Origin: Rhodobacteraceae bacterium EL53
GTDB taxonomy: Bacteria; Pseudomonadota; Alphaproteobacteria; Rhodobacterales; Rhodobacteraceae
Direction: 5' to 3'
Assembly: GCA_900313015.1 (NCBI GenBank)
Contig: OMPR01000015.1
Coordinates: 186,001-250,000, forward strand
DNA: 64,000 nucleotides
In this document: one piece after another, positions 37,983 to 47,084 of the stretch
Position numbering within the stretch: the first letter of the stretch is position 1
Layout of the letters: every line of letters begins with the position of its first letter
The notes under the pieces: generated by a model
Database searches by the model: none
Seen by the model: only the letters and a program-made list of their open reading frames with translations
What the model was told of the DNA's origin: nothing
Made by a program: the position numbers and the translations under genes

Positions 37983-38768
37983 TTGAGCGCTGTATTGCTG
38001 AACATAAAAAACCATGTCGCCACATTGTCCAACAATGATGCGCCCTATAACCGCATGACCCTTGAATACATGGACGAGCTTGAGCGTCTGGTCCCGGAAC
38101 TGGGCGCTGACAACTCTGTTCGCGCGCTTGTGTTTACATCAGAGGGCGAAGACCACTTTTCGGTTGGTATGAATCTGAAGCAGATTCCCGAGGGTATCGA
38201 ACGCAAGGGATCATTGGAAGCGGTTTTGGACCAACGCCTGCGGGTCCTTGATCTCATCGAGAACTTGGGCAAACCCAGCATAGCAACATTGTTTGGTTAT
38301 TGTTTGGGGGGCGGGCTTGAACTACCGCTGGCCTGTCATTTCCGGCTCGCAGCAGATGAAGGCGCTCAGATCGGCTTGCCGGAGATGGACCTCGGTACGG
38401 TCCCCGCTTGGGGCGGCTCGGCCCGTCTGCCGAGGGTGGTAGGCCGCGATGTTGCGCTCGATATGATCCTTCGGGGACGAAAGATTTCCGGAGAAGAAGC
38501 CCTGAAGTTTGGGTTGGTCATGGAAACGTGCCCGGTCACCGAGATCAAGGCACGGGCGCAGACACTGGGTGAGGAACTGGCAAAGCAGCCGCGTCTTGCC
38601 GTAAAAGGCGTACTCGACACCATCGTTGGCTTTGAGGCGAAAAGCTTGCGGCAGTCAATTCTTGATGAACGGGCAGCGGTGCTGCTCACGCGTGATACGG
38701 CAGATTCCCAAGAGGGTATGCTGGCGTTTCTCGAAAAACGGGAGCCTGTCTTTAACAAGGATGACTGA
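37983..38768 (+). CDS. Enoyl-CoA hydratase/isomerase family protein
   Basis: 261 residues from a TTG start preceded by AGGAAACGACA. It has crotonase-fold features: oxyanion residues in HFSVGMNLKQI and LFGYCLGGGLELPLACHFRLAA, followed by GLPEMDLGTVPAWGGSARLPRVVG. One catalytic Glu position (Glu in LPEMDLG) is present; the other typical Glu is less clear, so hydratase versus isomerase cannot be separated. It ends the first cargo sub-cluster, before the MITE region. Confidence 0.88.
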   Translation: MSAVLLNIKNHVATLSNNDAPYNRMTLEYMDELERLVPELGADNSVRALVFTSEGEDHFSVGMNLKQIPEGIERKGSLEAVLDQRLRVLDLIENLGKPSIATLFGYCLGGGLELPLACHFRLAADEGAQIGLPEMDLGTVPAWGGSARLPRVVGRDVALDMILRGRKISGEEALKFGLVMETCPVTEIKARAQTLGEELAKQPRLAVKGVLDTIVGFEAKSLRQSILDERAAVLLTRDTADSQEGMLAFLEKREPVFNKDD

Positions 38769-39030
38769 CTTGTCCGCGTCTCGCCCATTCACGCGCTATG
38801 CGGCGAAAGTGTTGTTTGGATGAGGCCGTCGAAACCGACCGGCAACGGTCGCTTCTGCGCCTTGGGCTACGTTGCGGCGTAGAGCTCGCTGCATATGCAA
38901 AGCAATGCTGCGCGAGCAGTAGCTGCGCCTGCACAAGTCCGGAAAGTCCGCATCTTTCCAGTTCACGGCCAGTGCAGCCAAGGTCAGCTATCGCAAATTC
39001 GAGTCGAGGGCTGTGGGTCCGCTCTGGGCT
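38769..39030. other. Intergenic region without recognisable gene
   Basis: GC-rich spacer left of the MITE. No coding frame with support and no terminator with a T run was seen. Patches such as GAACGACGG-like short repeats are not distinctive. Confidence 0.35.
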
Positions 39031-39179
39031 GAGGCTGTGTGAAAACTCAGCCCCATGGCCTCTCTCGTCGCGTTCGTTTCGAGCGCCTGAGTAAACACTC
39101 CCCCAATTGCGTGACAGAACGCATCTAAGGCCTGTTTTGTTCGGAACGAGCCGAACGTCGGGAGTTTTCACACAGCCTC
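39031..39179. mobile_element. 149-bp MITE (non-autonomous insertion sequence derivative)
   Basis: Perfect 18-bp terminal inverted repeats (GAGGCTGTGTGAAAACTC at 39031-39048, complement at 39162-39179) are flanked by a 4-bp direct duplication GGCT (39027-39030 and 39180-39183). The interior of 113 bases has no coding frame. The ends resemble those of IS5/IS1182-type elements that share a GGCTGTGTGAAAACTC tip, so it probably depends on a transposase in trans. It separates the two catabolic sub-clusters. Confidence 0.8.
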
Positions 39180-39230
39180 GGCTGTCTCCAAAGTCACCCA
39201 CAAAAGCGGGCGTAGTCTTTTGTGAAGCCC

Positions 39231-39259
39231 CGGGGTTGCCTTTAATTCTGGCAACCCCG
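39231..39259 (-). terminator. Hairpin after the TAXI binding-protein gene
   Basis: The stem CGGGGTTGCC/GGCAACCCCG (10 bp, 9-base loop) lies 14 bases after the stop of the TAXI gene on the minus strand. The tail is not T-rich, so efficiency is uncertain. Confidence 0.55.
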
Positions 39260-39273
39260 AAGCGCAGTTATTA

Positions 39274-40299
39274 TTATTTGGCCTCAGGCGGCACCAAGGC
39301 GTCAGGGATGTCGAACCCCGCCTCCTTGTAGTACCGATAGGCACCGGCATGCAGCGGGACGTTCATCTCCGACAGGGCCGTGTCCTTGTCTATCGCCTTC
39401 ATCCATTCCGCGGTACTGTGCAGTTCGTCGATATTTTCCCAAAGCACCCGGGTCATGTCATAGACCAACTGCTCATCAACCCATTTGTTGGCGCCAAGCC
39501 CGGCCCACGTACCAATCATCTTGACTCCGGTTTCATTGACCTGGTTGTCGTAGGTGTTGGCAGGAATGCCGATCGTGGTCCGCCCCGGCAGGCCCAGAGC
39601 CGCCTTCATTTCGGGTTTGTCCCAGGCATCTTCAGGGATATCCAGTAAGCGGATATTGGAGACCAGTCCGAATTGCTGGATCGAGGGGCTCGGTACGGTA
39701 GTTGGCGCGAAATACACGTCCATCTGGCGATCCAGGAAGGCTGTTTCAGCCGACTTCCAGTCGAAACGAACTGCCTCGAAATCCTTGCCGGCCTCATACC
39801 CTGTGGCAGCGGTGACGATCTGCGTTGCGACTTTCGTCGCGGCGCCGGCAGGCGGGCCCAAAAAGACCTTTTTGCCTTTGATGTCGGCCAGCGTCTTGAT
39901 GCCGGAATCTTCGTAAACGACGACATGATACGGGCCGAGGGAGTAATTGACGATGCCGCGCAGATTGGCGTTCAATTCAGGCGCTTTCTTCACCTCCTTG
40001 AACATAGCCAGATTGTTTTGCATCATGAAATTGATGGTCGGTGACACAAGGATCAGGTCGACCTTCTTCATGGCTGAATCAACCGCGGATTTTGCCGCCG
40101 GCTTACCGACCGAAACCTGAATCTCGACCGGCATGTTCTTTTGTACGAGCTGGGTAAAGGCAATGTTGAATTGCCCGGGCGCAGAGCCGGCTGGCATACT
40201 GTCCATTGTCAGAAATGTGGTATCCGCCGCACTGGTGGACACTTGGCCCAGACAGGCCGCGGCACTGAGGACTGCGGCTGTTATCGATCTTTTTAGCAT
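39274..40299 (-). CDS. TAXI-family TRAP transporter substrate-binding protein
   Basis: 341 residues with a signal peptide (MLKRSITAAVLSAAACLGQVSTSAAD). The fold is a periplasmic binding protein of the TAXI type: NFMMQNN, GPPAGAATKVATQIVTAATG and VYFAPTTVPSPSIQQF are family-like blocks. It captures a carboxylate or amino-acid-like solute and delivers it to the fused permease encoded just upstream on the same strand (61-base gap). It is the likely import route for the pathway substrate or a product. Confidence 0.92.
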   Translation of the reverse strand: MLKRSITAAVLSAAACLGQVSTSAADTTFLTMDSMPAGSAPGQFNIAFTQLVQKNMPVEIQVSVGKPAAKSAVDSAMKKVDLILVSPTINFMMQNNLAMFKEVKKAPELNANLRGIVNYSLGPYHVVVYEDSGIKTLADIKGKKVFLGPPAGAATKVATQIVTAATGYEAGKDFEAVRFDWKSAETAFLDRQMDVYFAPTTVPSPSIQQFGLVSNIRLLDIPEDAWDKPEMKAALGLPGRTTIGIPANTYDNQVNETGVKMIGTWAGLGANKWVDEQLVYDMTRVLWENIDELHSTAEWMKAIDKDTALSEMNVPLHAGAYRYYKEAGFDIPDALVPPEAK

Positions 40300-40360
40300 G
40301 GTATTTCCTCTCTTTGCTGTTGATCATAAAGACGTGGTTGATGGGTGAGACTGGATATTC

Positions 40361-42316
40361 CTAAGCTGCAGTCTTTTGTGGCGGCGTGAAAAGCCTGTCG
40401 AAGAAAACGACCGCCAGACCAGCGACGAAACCGATTATTTTGACCTCGGGAATTGCAATGAACATGGGGACGCTCACGAGTAGTCGGATCACACGTGACC
40501 AAAGGGATAGCTTCCTGCCGTCGAAACCGGAAAATGCGCTGTTCAACAGCCAGATTGCCAACAGCAACCTGACCAATACCCAGATGAAGGCTGTCAGTTG
40601 GAAACCATCGACGACCAGCAAGAGGGCAGGTTCGTAGATGAAAATGAAAGGCACCACAAATCCGACAAGCGAAAGCCTAAGCGCGGTCAGGCCGGTTTTC
40701 ATCGGCTCGGCTCCGGCAATAGGTGCTGCGGCCACAGCGGCAAGAGCAACCGGGGGCGTAATCGCCGAAAGAACCCCGAAGTAGAACACGAAAAGATGCA
40801 CAGCGATATCGGGAATACCGAGCTTTTTCAGAGCATTCCCAAGAACCAGCACAATGATCAGATACGCCGGCAAAGTGGGCATCCCCATGCCCAGGACCAG
40901 GCAGGCGGCCGCGGCCAGCAATAGCGCAACAAACAACGATGTATCACCGATCAGGGCCACTTGAGTTGCGAATTTCAGACCAACACCCGTTAGCTCGAAC
41001 ACGGCGATCATCACGCCGATTGCACCGACGGCCATCATGATGCGCGCACCGGCAATTCCCCCTTTCGCAAGCGCGGACAGGAGGATTTTCGGGTCCCTGC
41101 GCATTTGCGGATTCAATATGAAGCTCATGGCGATCGTGCTGGTTGCGGCCCAGAAACCTGCCATCGACGGCGAACGCCCCATTGCAAGGGTAAGAAGAAT
41201 CGCCGCCAGCGGTACGAAGAACATCAAGGATTTCACGCCATCACCCGGCTCCAGTCGAAGCTTGTCGTGCTTTGCTGCCGGCTCCAGCCCCAGGCGGCCG
41301 GCCTCCTGGCCAACCGATACAAAAAGGCTGAAGTAATACAAAATCGCCGGCACGAGAGCTGCGATACAGATGGTTTGGTAGGGAACCCCGGCCAGTTGCG
41401 TCATCAGGAATGCCGCAGCCCCCATCACCGGCGGCGTGACCTGGCCACCGGTCGACGCTGCCGCTTCCACGGCGCCCGCAAAGGCACCTGAAAAACCCCG
41501 CCGCTTGATCAACGGTATGGTTACGGCACCAGTGCCGACGACATTGGCTGTGACACTACCCGAAGACATTCCGAAGATACTGGACGCGATAATGGCAGCA
41601 TGAGCCGGACCGCCGCGCGTACTACCGGTTGCTACCAATGCCATTCGGATCATCACGCCGCCCGCACCACCGCCCTCCAGCAGCGCGCCGAAGACAATAA
41701 AGATGAAAATCAGCAACACGACGATGCCAGTTGCGAACCCGAATACGCCCTGAAACCCGAACCATATGATCTCCATGGTCAATTCCAGAGAAAACCCGGA
41801 ATGACGCAGGAAACCCGGAAGATCCTGCCCGAAAAGGCAGTAGATCAGGGCAATCAGTCCCGTCGCCGCCAACACCGGGCCAAAGACACGGCGCGTAAAT
41901 TCCAGCAAACTCAAGATGGCGATTAGAGCCGTGGCCTGATCAACCAAGGAAAACTCGACGATCAGGTTTTCAATATCCGCGATCTTGTTCAGGAAATTCA
42001 GGGAGGCATATCCCAAGTTCGCCAATAGCAGCAGGTCGATACCCCAGAGAGCGGCACTTCGAAGCCCCGTCTTTTCGCGAGTTGCCGCGGCCAGTGGAGA
42101 CGTGCACACCACGACCACAGCGCATGCAAACAAGGCCCCCGCCCGGATATACTCGGGATGAACATACTGGCCTGCATAGGCGACCACGATGGCATGAATG
42201 GCAAGAAGGACCGCCAGCGCAGCGCCGATCATGAATGGGATGCGTGGCAAGCCCTTGGGCGCAATCGCTGTGACTTGGTCTGAATGGCCGCCGCCTTGAG
42301 GAGATTGTTGGGTCAT
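40361..42316 (-). CDS. TRAP transporter fused 4TM/12TM permease
   Basis: 651 residues, mostly hydrophobic. An N-terminal DctQ-like part (about 30-180) joins to a DctM-like part whose blocks GGGAGGVMIRMALVATGSTRGGPAHAAIIASSIFGMSSGSVTANVVGTGAVTIPL are diagnostic of the fused permease paired with TAXI proteins. These transporters are driven by an ion gradient. It is read after the GntR gene and before the TAXI gene. No separate small permease is needed. Confidence 0.95.
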   Translation of the reverse strand: MTQQSPQGGGHSDQVTAIAPKGLPRIPFMIGAALAVLLAIHAIVVAYAGQYVHPEYIRAGALFACAVVVVCTSPLAAATREKTGLRSAALWGIDLLLLANLGYASLNFLNKIADIENLIVEFSLVDQATALIAILSLLEFTRRVFGPVLAATGLIALIYCLFGQDLPGFLRHSGFSLELTMEIIWFGFQGVFGFATGIVVLLIFIFIVFGALLEGGGAGGVMIRMALVATGSTRGGPAHAAIIASSIFGMSSGSVTANVVGTGAVTIPLIKRRGFSGAFAGAVEAAASTGGQVTPPVMGAAAFLMTQLAGVPYQTICIAALVPAILYYFSLFVSVGQEAGRLGLEPAAKHDKLRLEPGDGVKSLMFFVPLAAILLTLAMGRSPSMAGFWAATSTIAMSFILNPQMRRDPKILLSALAKGGIAGARIMMAVGAIGVMIAVFELTGVGLKFATQVALIGDTSLFVALLLAAAACLVLGMGMPTLPAYLIIVLVLGNALKKLGIPDIAVHLFVFYFGVLSAITPPVALAAVAAAPIAGAEPMKTGLTALRLSLVGFVVPFIFIYEPALLLVVDGFQLTAFIWVLVRLLLAIWLLNSAFSGFDGRKLSLWSRVIRLLVSVPMFIAIPEVKIIGFVAGLAVVFFDRLFTPPQKTAA

Positions 42317-42415
42317 GATGGGATAGATCGACTTCTCTGGGTGAGATCAGGACTCGGTTTGGTATAAATTGTCGTTGAGCAGGTGCTTCGGTCGCGTACC
42401 GGGAAAGGGTTCATC

Positions 42416-43150
42416 CTATGACCCCGCTTCATCAAACAGGGGCGTTGGATCGAAATGCTTGGCCGGGTTTCCATCTCCGATCTCGTCCAGCGAAGCTAGA
42501 AGCGCTGTCTGGTTGTGGTGAGTCAGTTGTTGCGCAATTTTGCCGGCAATTTCGACTTCGCCAGCCTGAAGCGCGTCTATCAGTATTCTGCCGAGGCGCA
42601 TCAAACGTTCCCGATGCTGGCTTTCCCGATGCGTCAAATGGAGATAGTAGCCGCTGGTTAGCCCGGCGAGCTTTTCATATTGGTTTTCGAGAACGCTGTT
42701 TCCGCAATGGCGCATGATATGGGTGCGGAACGCGACGGTCTCGGTCGCAAACAAGGCACCGGCATCGGCCTTCTCCAGGTTGGCGCTTTGCGATTTGGTC
42801 CGAAATTCTTCCATCTGGTCGAGTGTCTCGGGGCCGAGTTCCCCGGAACCCAGACGCCGGGCAAAAAGACGGCAGGCGGTCACAAACAATGATCCCCGCA
42901 CCTCGACTATCTCGATCAATTCCCGTTTTGAGAACTGCCTGACATACGCGCCTTGCCGGGGGCGCAGCTCAACGACTCCCTCACTGGCAAGCAACCGCAA
43001 AGCTTCGCGCGCCGGTCCCCTGGAGGTTTCAAACTCCCGTGCAACCATGGCTTCACGAAGCTTTTCTCCAGGCTTGAAACGGCCAGACACTATCTGCTCG
43101 CCAAGCTGTTTGGCGACTGAAATTGATAGTGTGTGCTTGTCGGTGCTCAA
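42416..43150 (-). CDS. GntR-family regulator (FCD type)
   Basis: 244 residues. The winged helix-turn-helix (about 8-75) contains GEKLREAMVAREFETSRGPAREALRLLASEGVVELRPRQGAYV. The all-helical C-terminal domain of FCD type follows, with metal-site-like His in HIMRHCGN and HLTHRESQH. It probably senses an organic acid and controls the TRAP genes downstream. A TTTGT-N2-ACAAA palindrome lies 15 bases before its start, consistent with autoregulation. Confidence 0.9.
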   Translation of the reverse strand: MSTDKHTLSISVAKQLGEQIVSGRFKPGEKLREAMVAREFETSRGPAREALRLLASEGVVELRPRQGAYVRQFSKRELIEIVEVRGSLFVTACRLFARRLGSGELGPETLDQMEEFRTKSQSANLEKADAGALFATETVAFRTHIMRHCGNSVLENQYEKLAGLTSGYYLHLTHRESQHRERLMRLGRILIDALQAGEVEIAGKIAQQLTHHNQTALLASLDEIGDGNPAKHFDPTPLFDEAGS

Positions 43151-43554
43151 GTGATGAACTCCCTTTTTGTAAACAAATTACTCATTTTTATTGACTTATG
43201 AGAGCATCTAAGGAAATTATTCCATAGATTGTCAACAAAAAATGGCGAAGAACATCAATGCACCAGCTTTCACGACTAGTCCCGCCAGCGCCGATCTCCC
43301 TGCCAAATTCCTTGGAAAGGTTTGGTTTTTTTCTGGGTGCGCCGAGCAACAAGGAAGCGGGCGCAAGAGCCGGGAATTCGAGCCAGTCAACAAAGAATCA
43401 CCCGGGCAGTCAGGGCGCGGCAATTCCCGAAACTGCATTTGATTCGACTATGAGACCAAATTCTGAATGGTTCCCTTGCAAGGTGACACTCGGTGGTTTT
43501 GACGCCGCCGAACGTTTCGAAAACACCCAACACTGACTATGACGGGCAAGAACC
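43151..43554. promoter_or_regulatory. Divergent intergenic region of gntR and the GST operon
   Basis: 404 bases without a supported gene. The AT-rich left part contains the palindrome TTTGT-AA-ACAAA (43166-43177), close to the gntR start, and TATTGACTTATG (43189-43200), a -35-like element one base off the TATTGACATA motif. The right 300 bases are GC-rich and hold nothing I can identify. Confidence 0.4.
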
Positions 43555-44673
43555 ATGGATAAGATCACGCTCTACGGGGTGCCTTTTTCACTCTATGCCG
43601 GCCGGGCCAGAAGCTACCTGGTCAAGGCGGGGCTGCCCCACAGAGAAACCCTCGCGACAAGCCAGCATTTCCATAACCACGTTTTGCCCAAGGCTGACGG
43701 GCTGTTGACGTTGCCAACGATCGAGACAGCGGAAGGCGAAGTGATCCGCGATAGCGCCGCAATCATCGACCACTATGAAGCCCAAAGTGGCAACGGCTTC
43801 AGCCCAGCTTCGCCGAGGCAACGCATTCTCAGCCTGCTGATGGATGTCATCGGTGCCGAGGGCCTTTTGCGGCCAGCGATGCATTTCCGCTGGAATTTCC
43901 CCGAAGAAAACCTCGCATTTCTGAAAATCGCGTTCCGGACGCTGGTGAAGGAAGGCCCCGGTCGTGATGAAAAGGCGGAAGCCATCGCCAACAAGATGCG
44001 GCGTGCAGCCAAGGCATTTGGCGTGGCGCCCGAGACATACGACGTCATCGAAACGCTTTACGGCGAAATGCTCGAAAAACTTGAGCGCCATTTCGCGACC
44101 TTCCCTTATCTGCTTGGCGGCAAGCCCTGCATCGGCGATTTCGGCATGATGGCTCCGCTTTTTGCCCACCTGGGTCGCGACCCCAAACCACTTGCCATGA
44201 TGCAGGCCAACGCGGTGCACCTGTTCCGCTGGACCGAACGTATGAACCGGCTGGACGACGATATGTGCGAGTTTCCAAGTCAGGACGCATCCTATCTGGC
44301 TGATGATGAGATTCCGGATACCCTTATCGAGGTTCTAAAACAGATGGCCGTCGATTTTGTCCCCGAGACTCAGGCCGCAGCGACCACAATCAACAGTTGG
44401 ATCACGGCGCAAGGTGACCTTGAACCCGGCACCCCCATCGAACGAGGTGTCGGATTTGCCCGTTTCGAGGTCCGGGGTGTCGAGACCAGCGCGCTGGCAC
44501 AGCCCTACCGTTTCTATCTGCTGGCTCGGGTTCAGGATGAATTTGAAAGTTTGGCTGAAACGGATCAACGGGCCGTAAAGGACCTGCTGACCCAGTGCGG
44601 GATGGCAGAGGTTCTCGGCTTCAAGCTGAACCGTCGGATCGGCCGCAAAAACAATCTTGAAGTCTGGGCGTAA
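43555..44673 (+). CDS. Glutathione-transferase-like protein with C-terminal extension
   Basis: 372 residues. The thioredoxin-like start ITLYGVPFSLYAGRARSYLVKAG and the turn AEGEVIRDSAAIIDHYEAQSG are intact. The helical domain carries GGKPCIGDFGMMAPLFAHLGRDPKPLAMMQ. The C-terminal region of about 100 residues (ARFEVRGVETSALAQPYRFYLLARVQDEFESL...CGMAEVLGFKLNRRIGRKNNLEVW) aligns with that of the GST at 30799. It starts the second cargo sub-cluster and lies 25 bases before the third sulfatase. Likely a pathway enzyme rather than a general detoxification GST. Confidence 0.88.
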   Translation: MDKITLYGVPFSLYAGRARSYLVKAGLPHRETLATSQHFHNHVLPKADGLLTLPTIETAEGEVIRDSAAIIDHYEAQSGNGFSPASPRQRILSLLMDVIGAEGLLRPAMHFRWNFPEENLAFLKIAFRTLVKEGPGRDEKAEAIANKMRRAAKAFGVAPETYDVIETLYGEMLEKLERHFATFPYLLGGKPCIGDFGMMAPLFAHLGRDPKPLAMMQANAVHLFRWTERMNRLDDDMCEFPSQDASYLADDEIPDTLIEVLKQMAVDFVPETQAAATTINSWITAQGDLEPGTPIERGVGFARFEVRGVETSALAQPYRFYLLARVQDEFESLAETDQRAVKDLLTQCGMAEVLGFKLNRRIGRKNNLEVWA

Positions 44674-44698
44674 TAATTTGGGAGGCGAGAGGCGCACA

Positions 44699-46975
44699 AT
44701 GACATACAAACACCCATCCGGTGAAGAATTCAAAGGCCGCATCGGGAAAACATATGCGGACTCCGAACCTTGGTGGCCGCCGCTCGCCGTGCCTGACGGC
44801 AAACCCAACGTGGTTTTCATCGTCATAGATGATACCGGCTTTTCGCATCTCGGGTGTTACGGATCGAGCATCGAGACGCCCAATATTGATCGGCTGGCGG
44901 AAAACGGGCTCCGTTATGTGAACTTTCACACCACGGCGCTATGCTCTCCGAGCCGCGCTTGCCTGTTGACAGGACGCAACCACCACTCGGTCGGCATGCG
45001 CGGCATTTCCAACATGGATACCGGCTATCCCAACATGCGTGGTTATCTGCCGCCGACGGCGGCAACGATGGCAGATGTGCTGCGCGATGCCGGTTACGGA
45101 ACATATGCAGCAGGCAAGTGGCATCTTACGCCAATGTCGGAAAGCTCGGCGGTCGGGCCGTTTCATAATTGGCCGCTGCAGCGCGGCTTCAACAGGTTCT
45201 ACGGTTTCATGCAGGGTGAAACCGACCAGTTCTACCCCGAGATCACGATCGACAACCATCATAGCCAGGCCCCGGCGCTGCCGGAAGACGGCTATCATGT
45301 GTCCGAAGACATCGTGGAACAGTCCATCGGCTTCCTGCGCGATCAGGTCTCGCTGGTACCCGAAAAACCCTTCTTCCTGTACCTGGCCTTTGGCGCCACG
45401 CACTCGCCTCATCAGGCACCGCAAGCCTATCTGGACAAATACCGCGGCCGGTTCGATGACGGCTGGGAGGTTGTGCGCAAACAATGGTTCGAACGGCAAA
45501 AGGAGCTGGGCATCATCCCCGAGGACACCCAGCTTGCCCCGCTCAATCCAAGCGTAAAACCATGGGGCGAATTGTCCGAGAACGAGCAGAAGTTCGGCTG
45601 CCGTTTGCAAGAAGCCTTTGCAGCGCAGCTGGATCACACCGACGCACAGATCGGACGGTTGATGACCTTCCTGGAAGAGATCGGCCAGTATGACAACACG
45701 ATGATCGTGCTTATTTCCGACAATGGCGCCAGCCAGGAAGGCGGCGAGACCGGTGTCTTTGACGAAATGAAATGGTTCAACGGCATTCCCGAGAATGTGG
45801 ACGAAGCGGTCACACGGCTTGACGATATCGGCGGGCCTGAAAGCCACTCCAATATCCCCTGGGGTTGGGCTCAGGTCGGCAACACGCCGCTGAAATGGTA
45901 CAAGCAGAACACCCATGGCGGTGGTGTTCGCGACCCTCTGATCGTCCACTGGCCGGGCGGCATCGAGGAGCGCGGTGGAATCCGAGACAATTTCTGCCAT
46001 GCAATCGATCTGATGCCCACGGTCATGGAACTGACCGGCACCGAGGCGCCGGAGGTGTACAGGGGGATCGAACAGATGCCCATTCATGGCGAATCCCTGG
46101 CCGGTTCAATGACGGCGGGCGACACGAAACCTGCGCGCTCGGTTCAGTATTTCGAGATGCTCGGCCATCGCGGTATCTGGCAGGACGGTTGGAAAGCGGT
46201 CACCCGGCACCTGCCCGGCAAACCCTGGGAAGAGGACAAGTGGGAACTTTATCACCTGGACAAGGATTTCTCGGAAACGCATGACCTTGCTGCAGAACAT
46301 CCCGAACGGCTGGAACAGATGATCGCCCTGTGGTGGGAAGAGGCCGAAAAATACGGCGCACTTCCGCTTGATGATCGCCCAGCTTTCGAGATATTCCGCG
46401 CGGCGCGGCGGCACGGATCGCCTGCCTCCCGGCGCAGGTTCGTCTATCACCCGCCGATCTCTCATATGGTCAGCGAGGTTTGCCCGCCCATGGGGCGCGG
46501 CTGGACCACGAAAATCGCGCTCGATCATCCCGAGAACAACGGCGACGGCGCATTGGTCAACCGGGGCACGATCAATTCCGGGCTGGCGCTCTATGTGCTG
46601 AACGGGAAGCTTCATTTCGACTACAACTTCTTCCACGAACACACCCATATCGTGATGGATCAGCCGCTTTCTCCGGGCAGGCATCAGATCACATTGGAGG
46701 TTGAACGCATCGAGAAACCCGGTGCCGTTGCCCGGCTGATTGTCGATGGAGAACTGCAGGGTGAGGCGGTCATTCCACATCTGCTGGTCATGTTGTCGAG
46801 CACCGGCATGGATATCGGGCGCGCGATTGCTCCCATCACGCGCGATTATGATCCGCCGTTCATCTATCCTGGTCGGATCGAGACCGTGACTTTCGATATC
46901 CCCGAATCAAGATCAAAACGGGATGCGCAGGAAGAAGCTAAGAGCGAAGCACGGGCGGCGATGACCCGGCAGTAG
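44699..46975 (+). CDS. Arylsulfatase, large, without signal peptide
   Basis: 758 residues from the ATG at 44699, preceded by GGGAGGCGAG. There is no export signal, so this sulfatase is probably cytosolic, unlike the other two. It has metal ligands in VVFIVIDDTGF, the formylglycine motif CSPSR with Cys82, GKWHLTP and LISDNGAS. The extra C-terminal beta-rich region (about 600-740) contains LNGKLHFDYNFFHEHTHIV, as in the large AtsA-like group. It sits between a GST and an acyl-CoA ligase gene, near a broken anSME. Confidence 0.93.
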   Translation: MTYKHPSGEEFKGRIGKTYADSEPWWPPLAVPDGKPNVVFIVIDDTGFSHLGCYGSSIETPNIDRLAENGLRYVNFHTTALCSPSRACLLTGRNHHSVGMRGISNMDTGYPNMRGYLPPTAATMADVLRDAGYGTYAAGKWHLTPMSESSAVGPFHNWPLQRGFNRFYGFMQGETDQFYPEITIDNHHSQAPALPEDGYHVSEDIVEQSIGFLRDQVSLVPEKPFFLYLAFGATHSPHQAPQAYLDKYRGRFDDGWEVVRKQWFERQKELGIIPEDTQLAPLNPSVKPWGELSENEQKFGCRLQEAFAAQLDHTDAQIGRLMTFLEEIGQYDNTMIVLISDNGASQEGGETGVFDEMKWFNGIPENVDEAVTRLDDIGGPESHSNIPWGWAQVGNTPLKWYKQNTHGGGVRDPLIVHWPGGIEERGGIRDNFCHAIDLMPTVMELTGTEAPEVYRGIEQMPIHGESLAGSMTAGDTKPARSVQYFEMLGHRGIWQDGWKAVTRHLPGKPWEEDKWELYHLDKDFSETHDLAAEHPERLEQMIALWWEEAEKYGALPLDDRPAFEIFRAARRHGSPASRRRFVYHPPISHMVSEVCPPMGRGWTTKIALDHPENNGDGALVNRGTINSGLALYVLNGKLHFDYNFFHEHTHIVMDQPLSPGRHQITLEVERIEKPGAVARLIVDGELQGEAVIPHLLVMLSSTGMDIGRAIAPITRDYDPPFIYPGRIETVTFDIPESRSKRDAQEEAKSEARAAMTRQ

Positions 46976-47084
46976 GCTTGTCAACAAAAGGCGGGTGCCG
47001 GCATTCGGCGCCCGCATGAAACCGGAAATTCCGTGGGGTTGACAGTTTGATGCCTGAATCGGTGAATTCGCGAACGGAGAAGAC

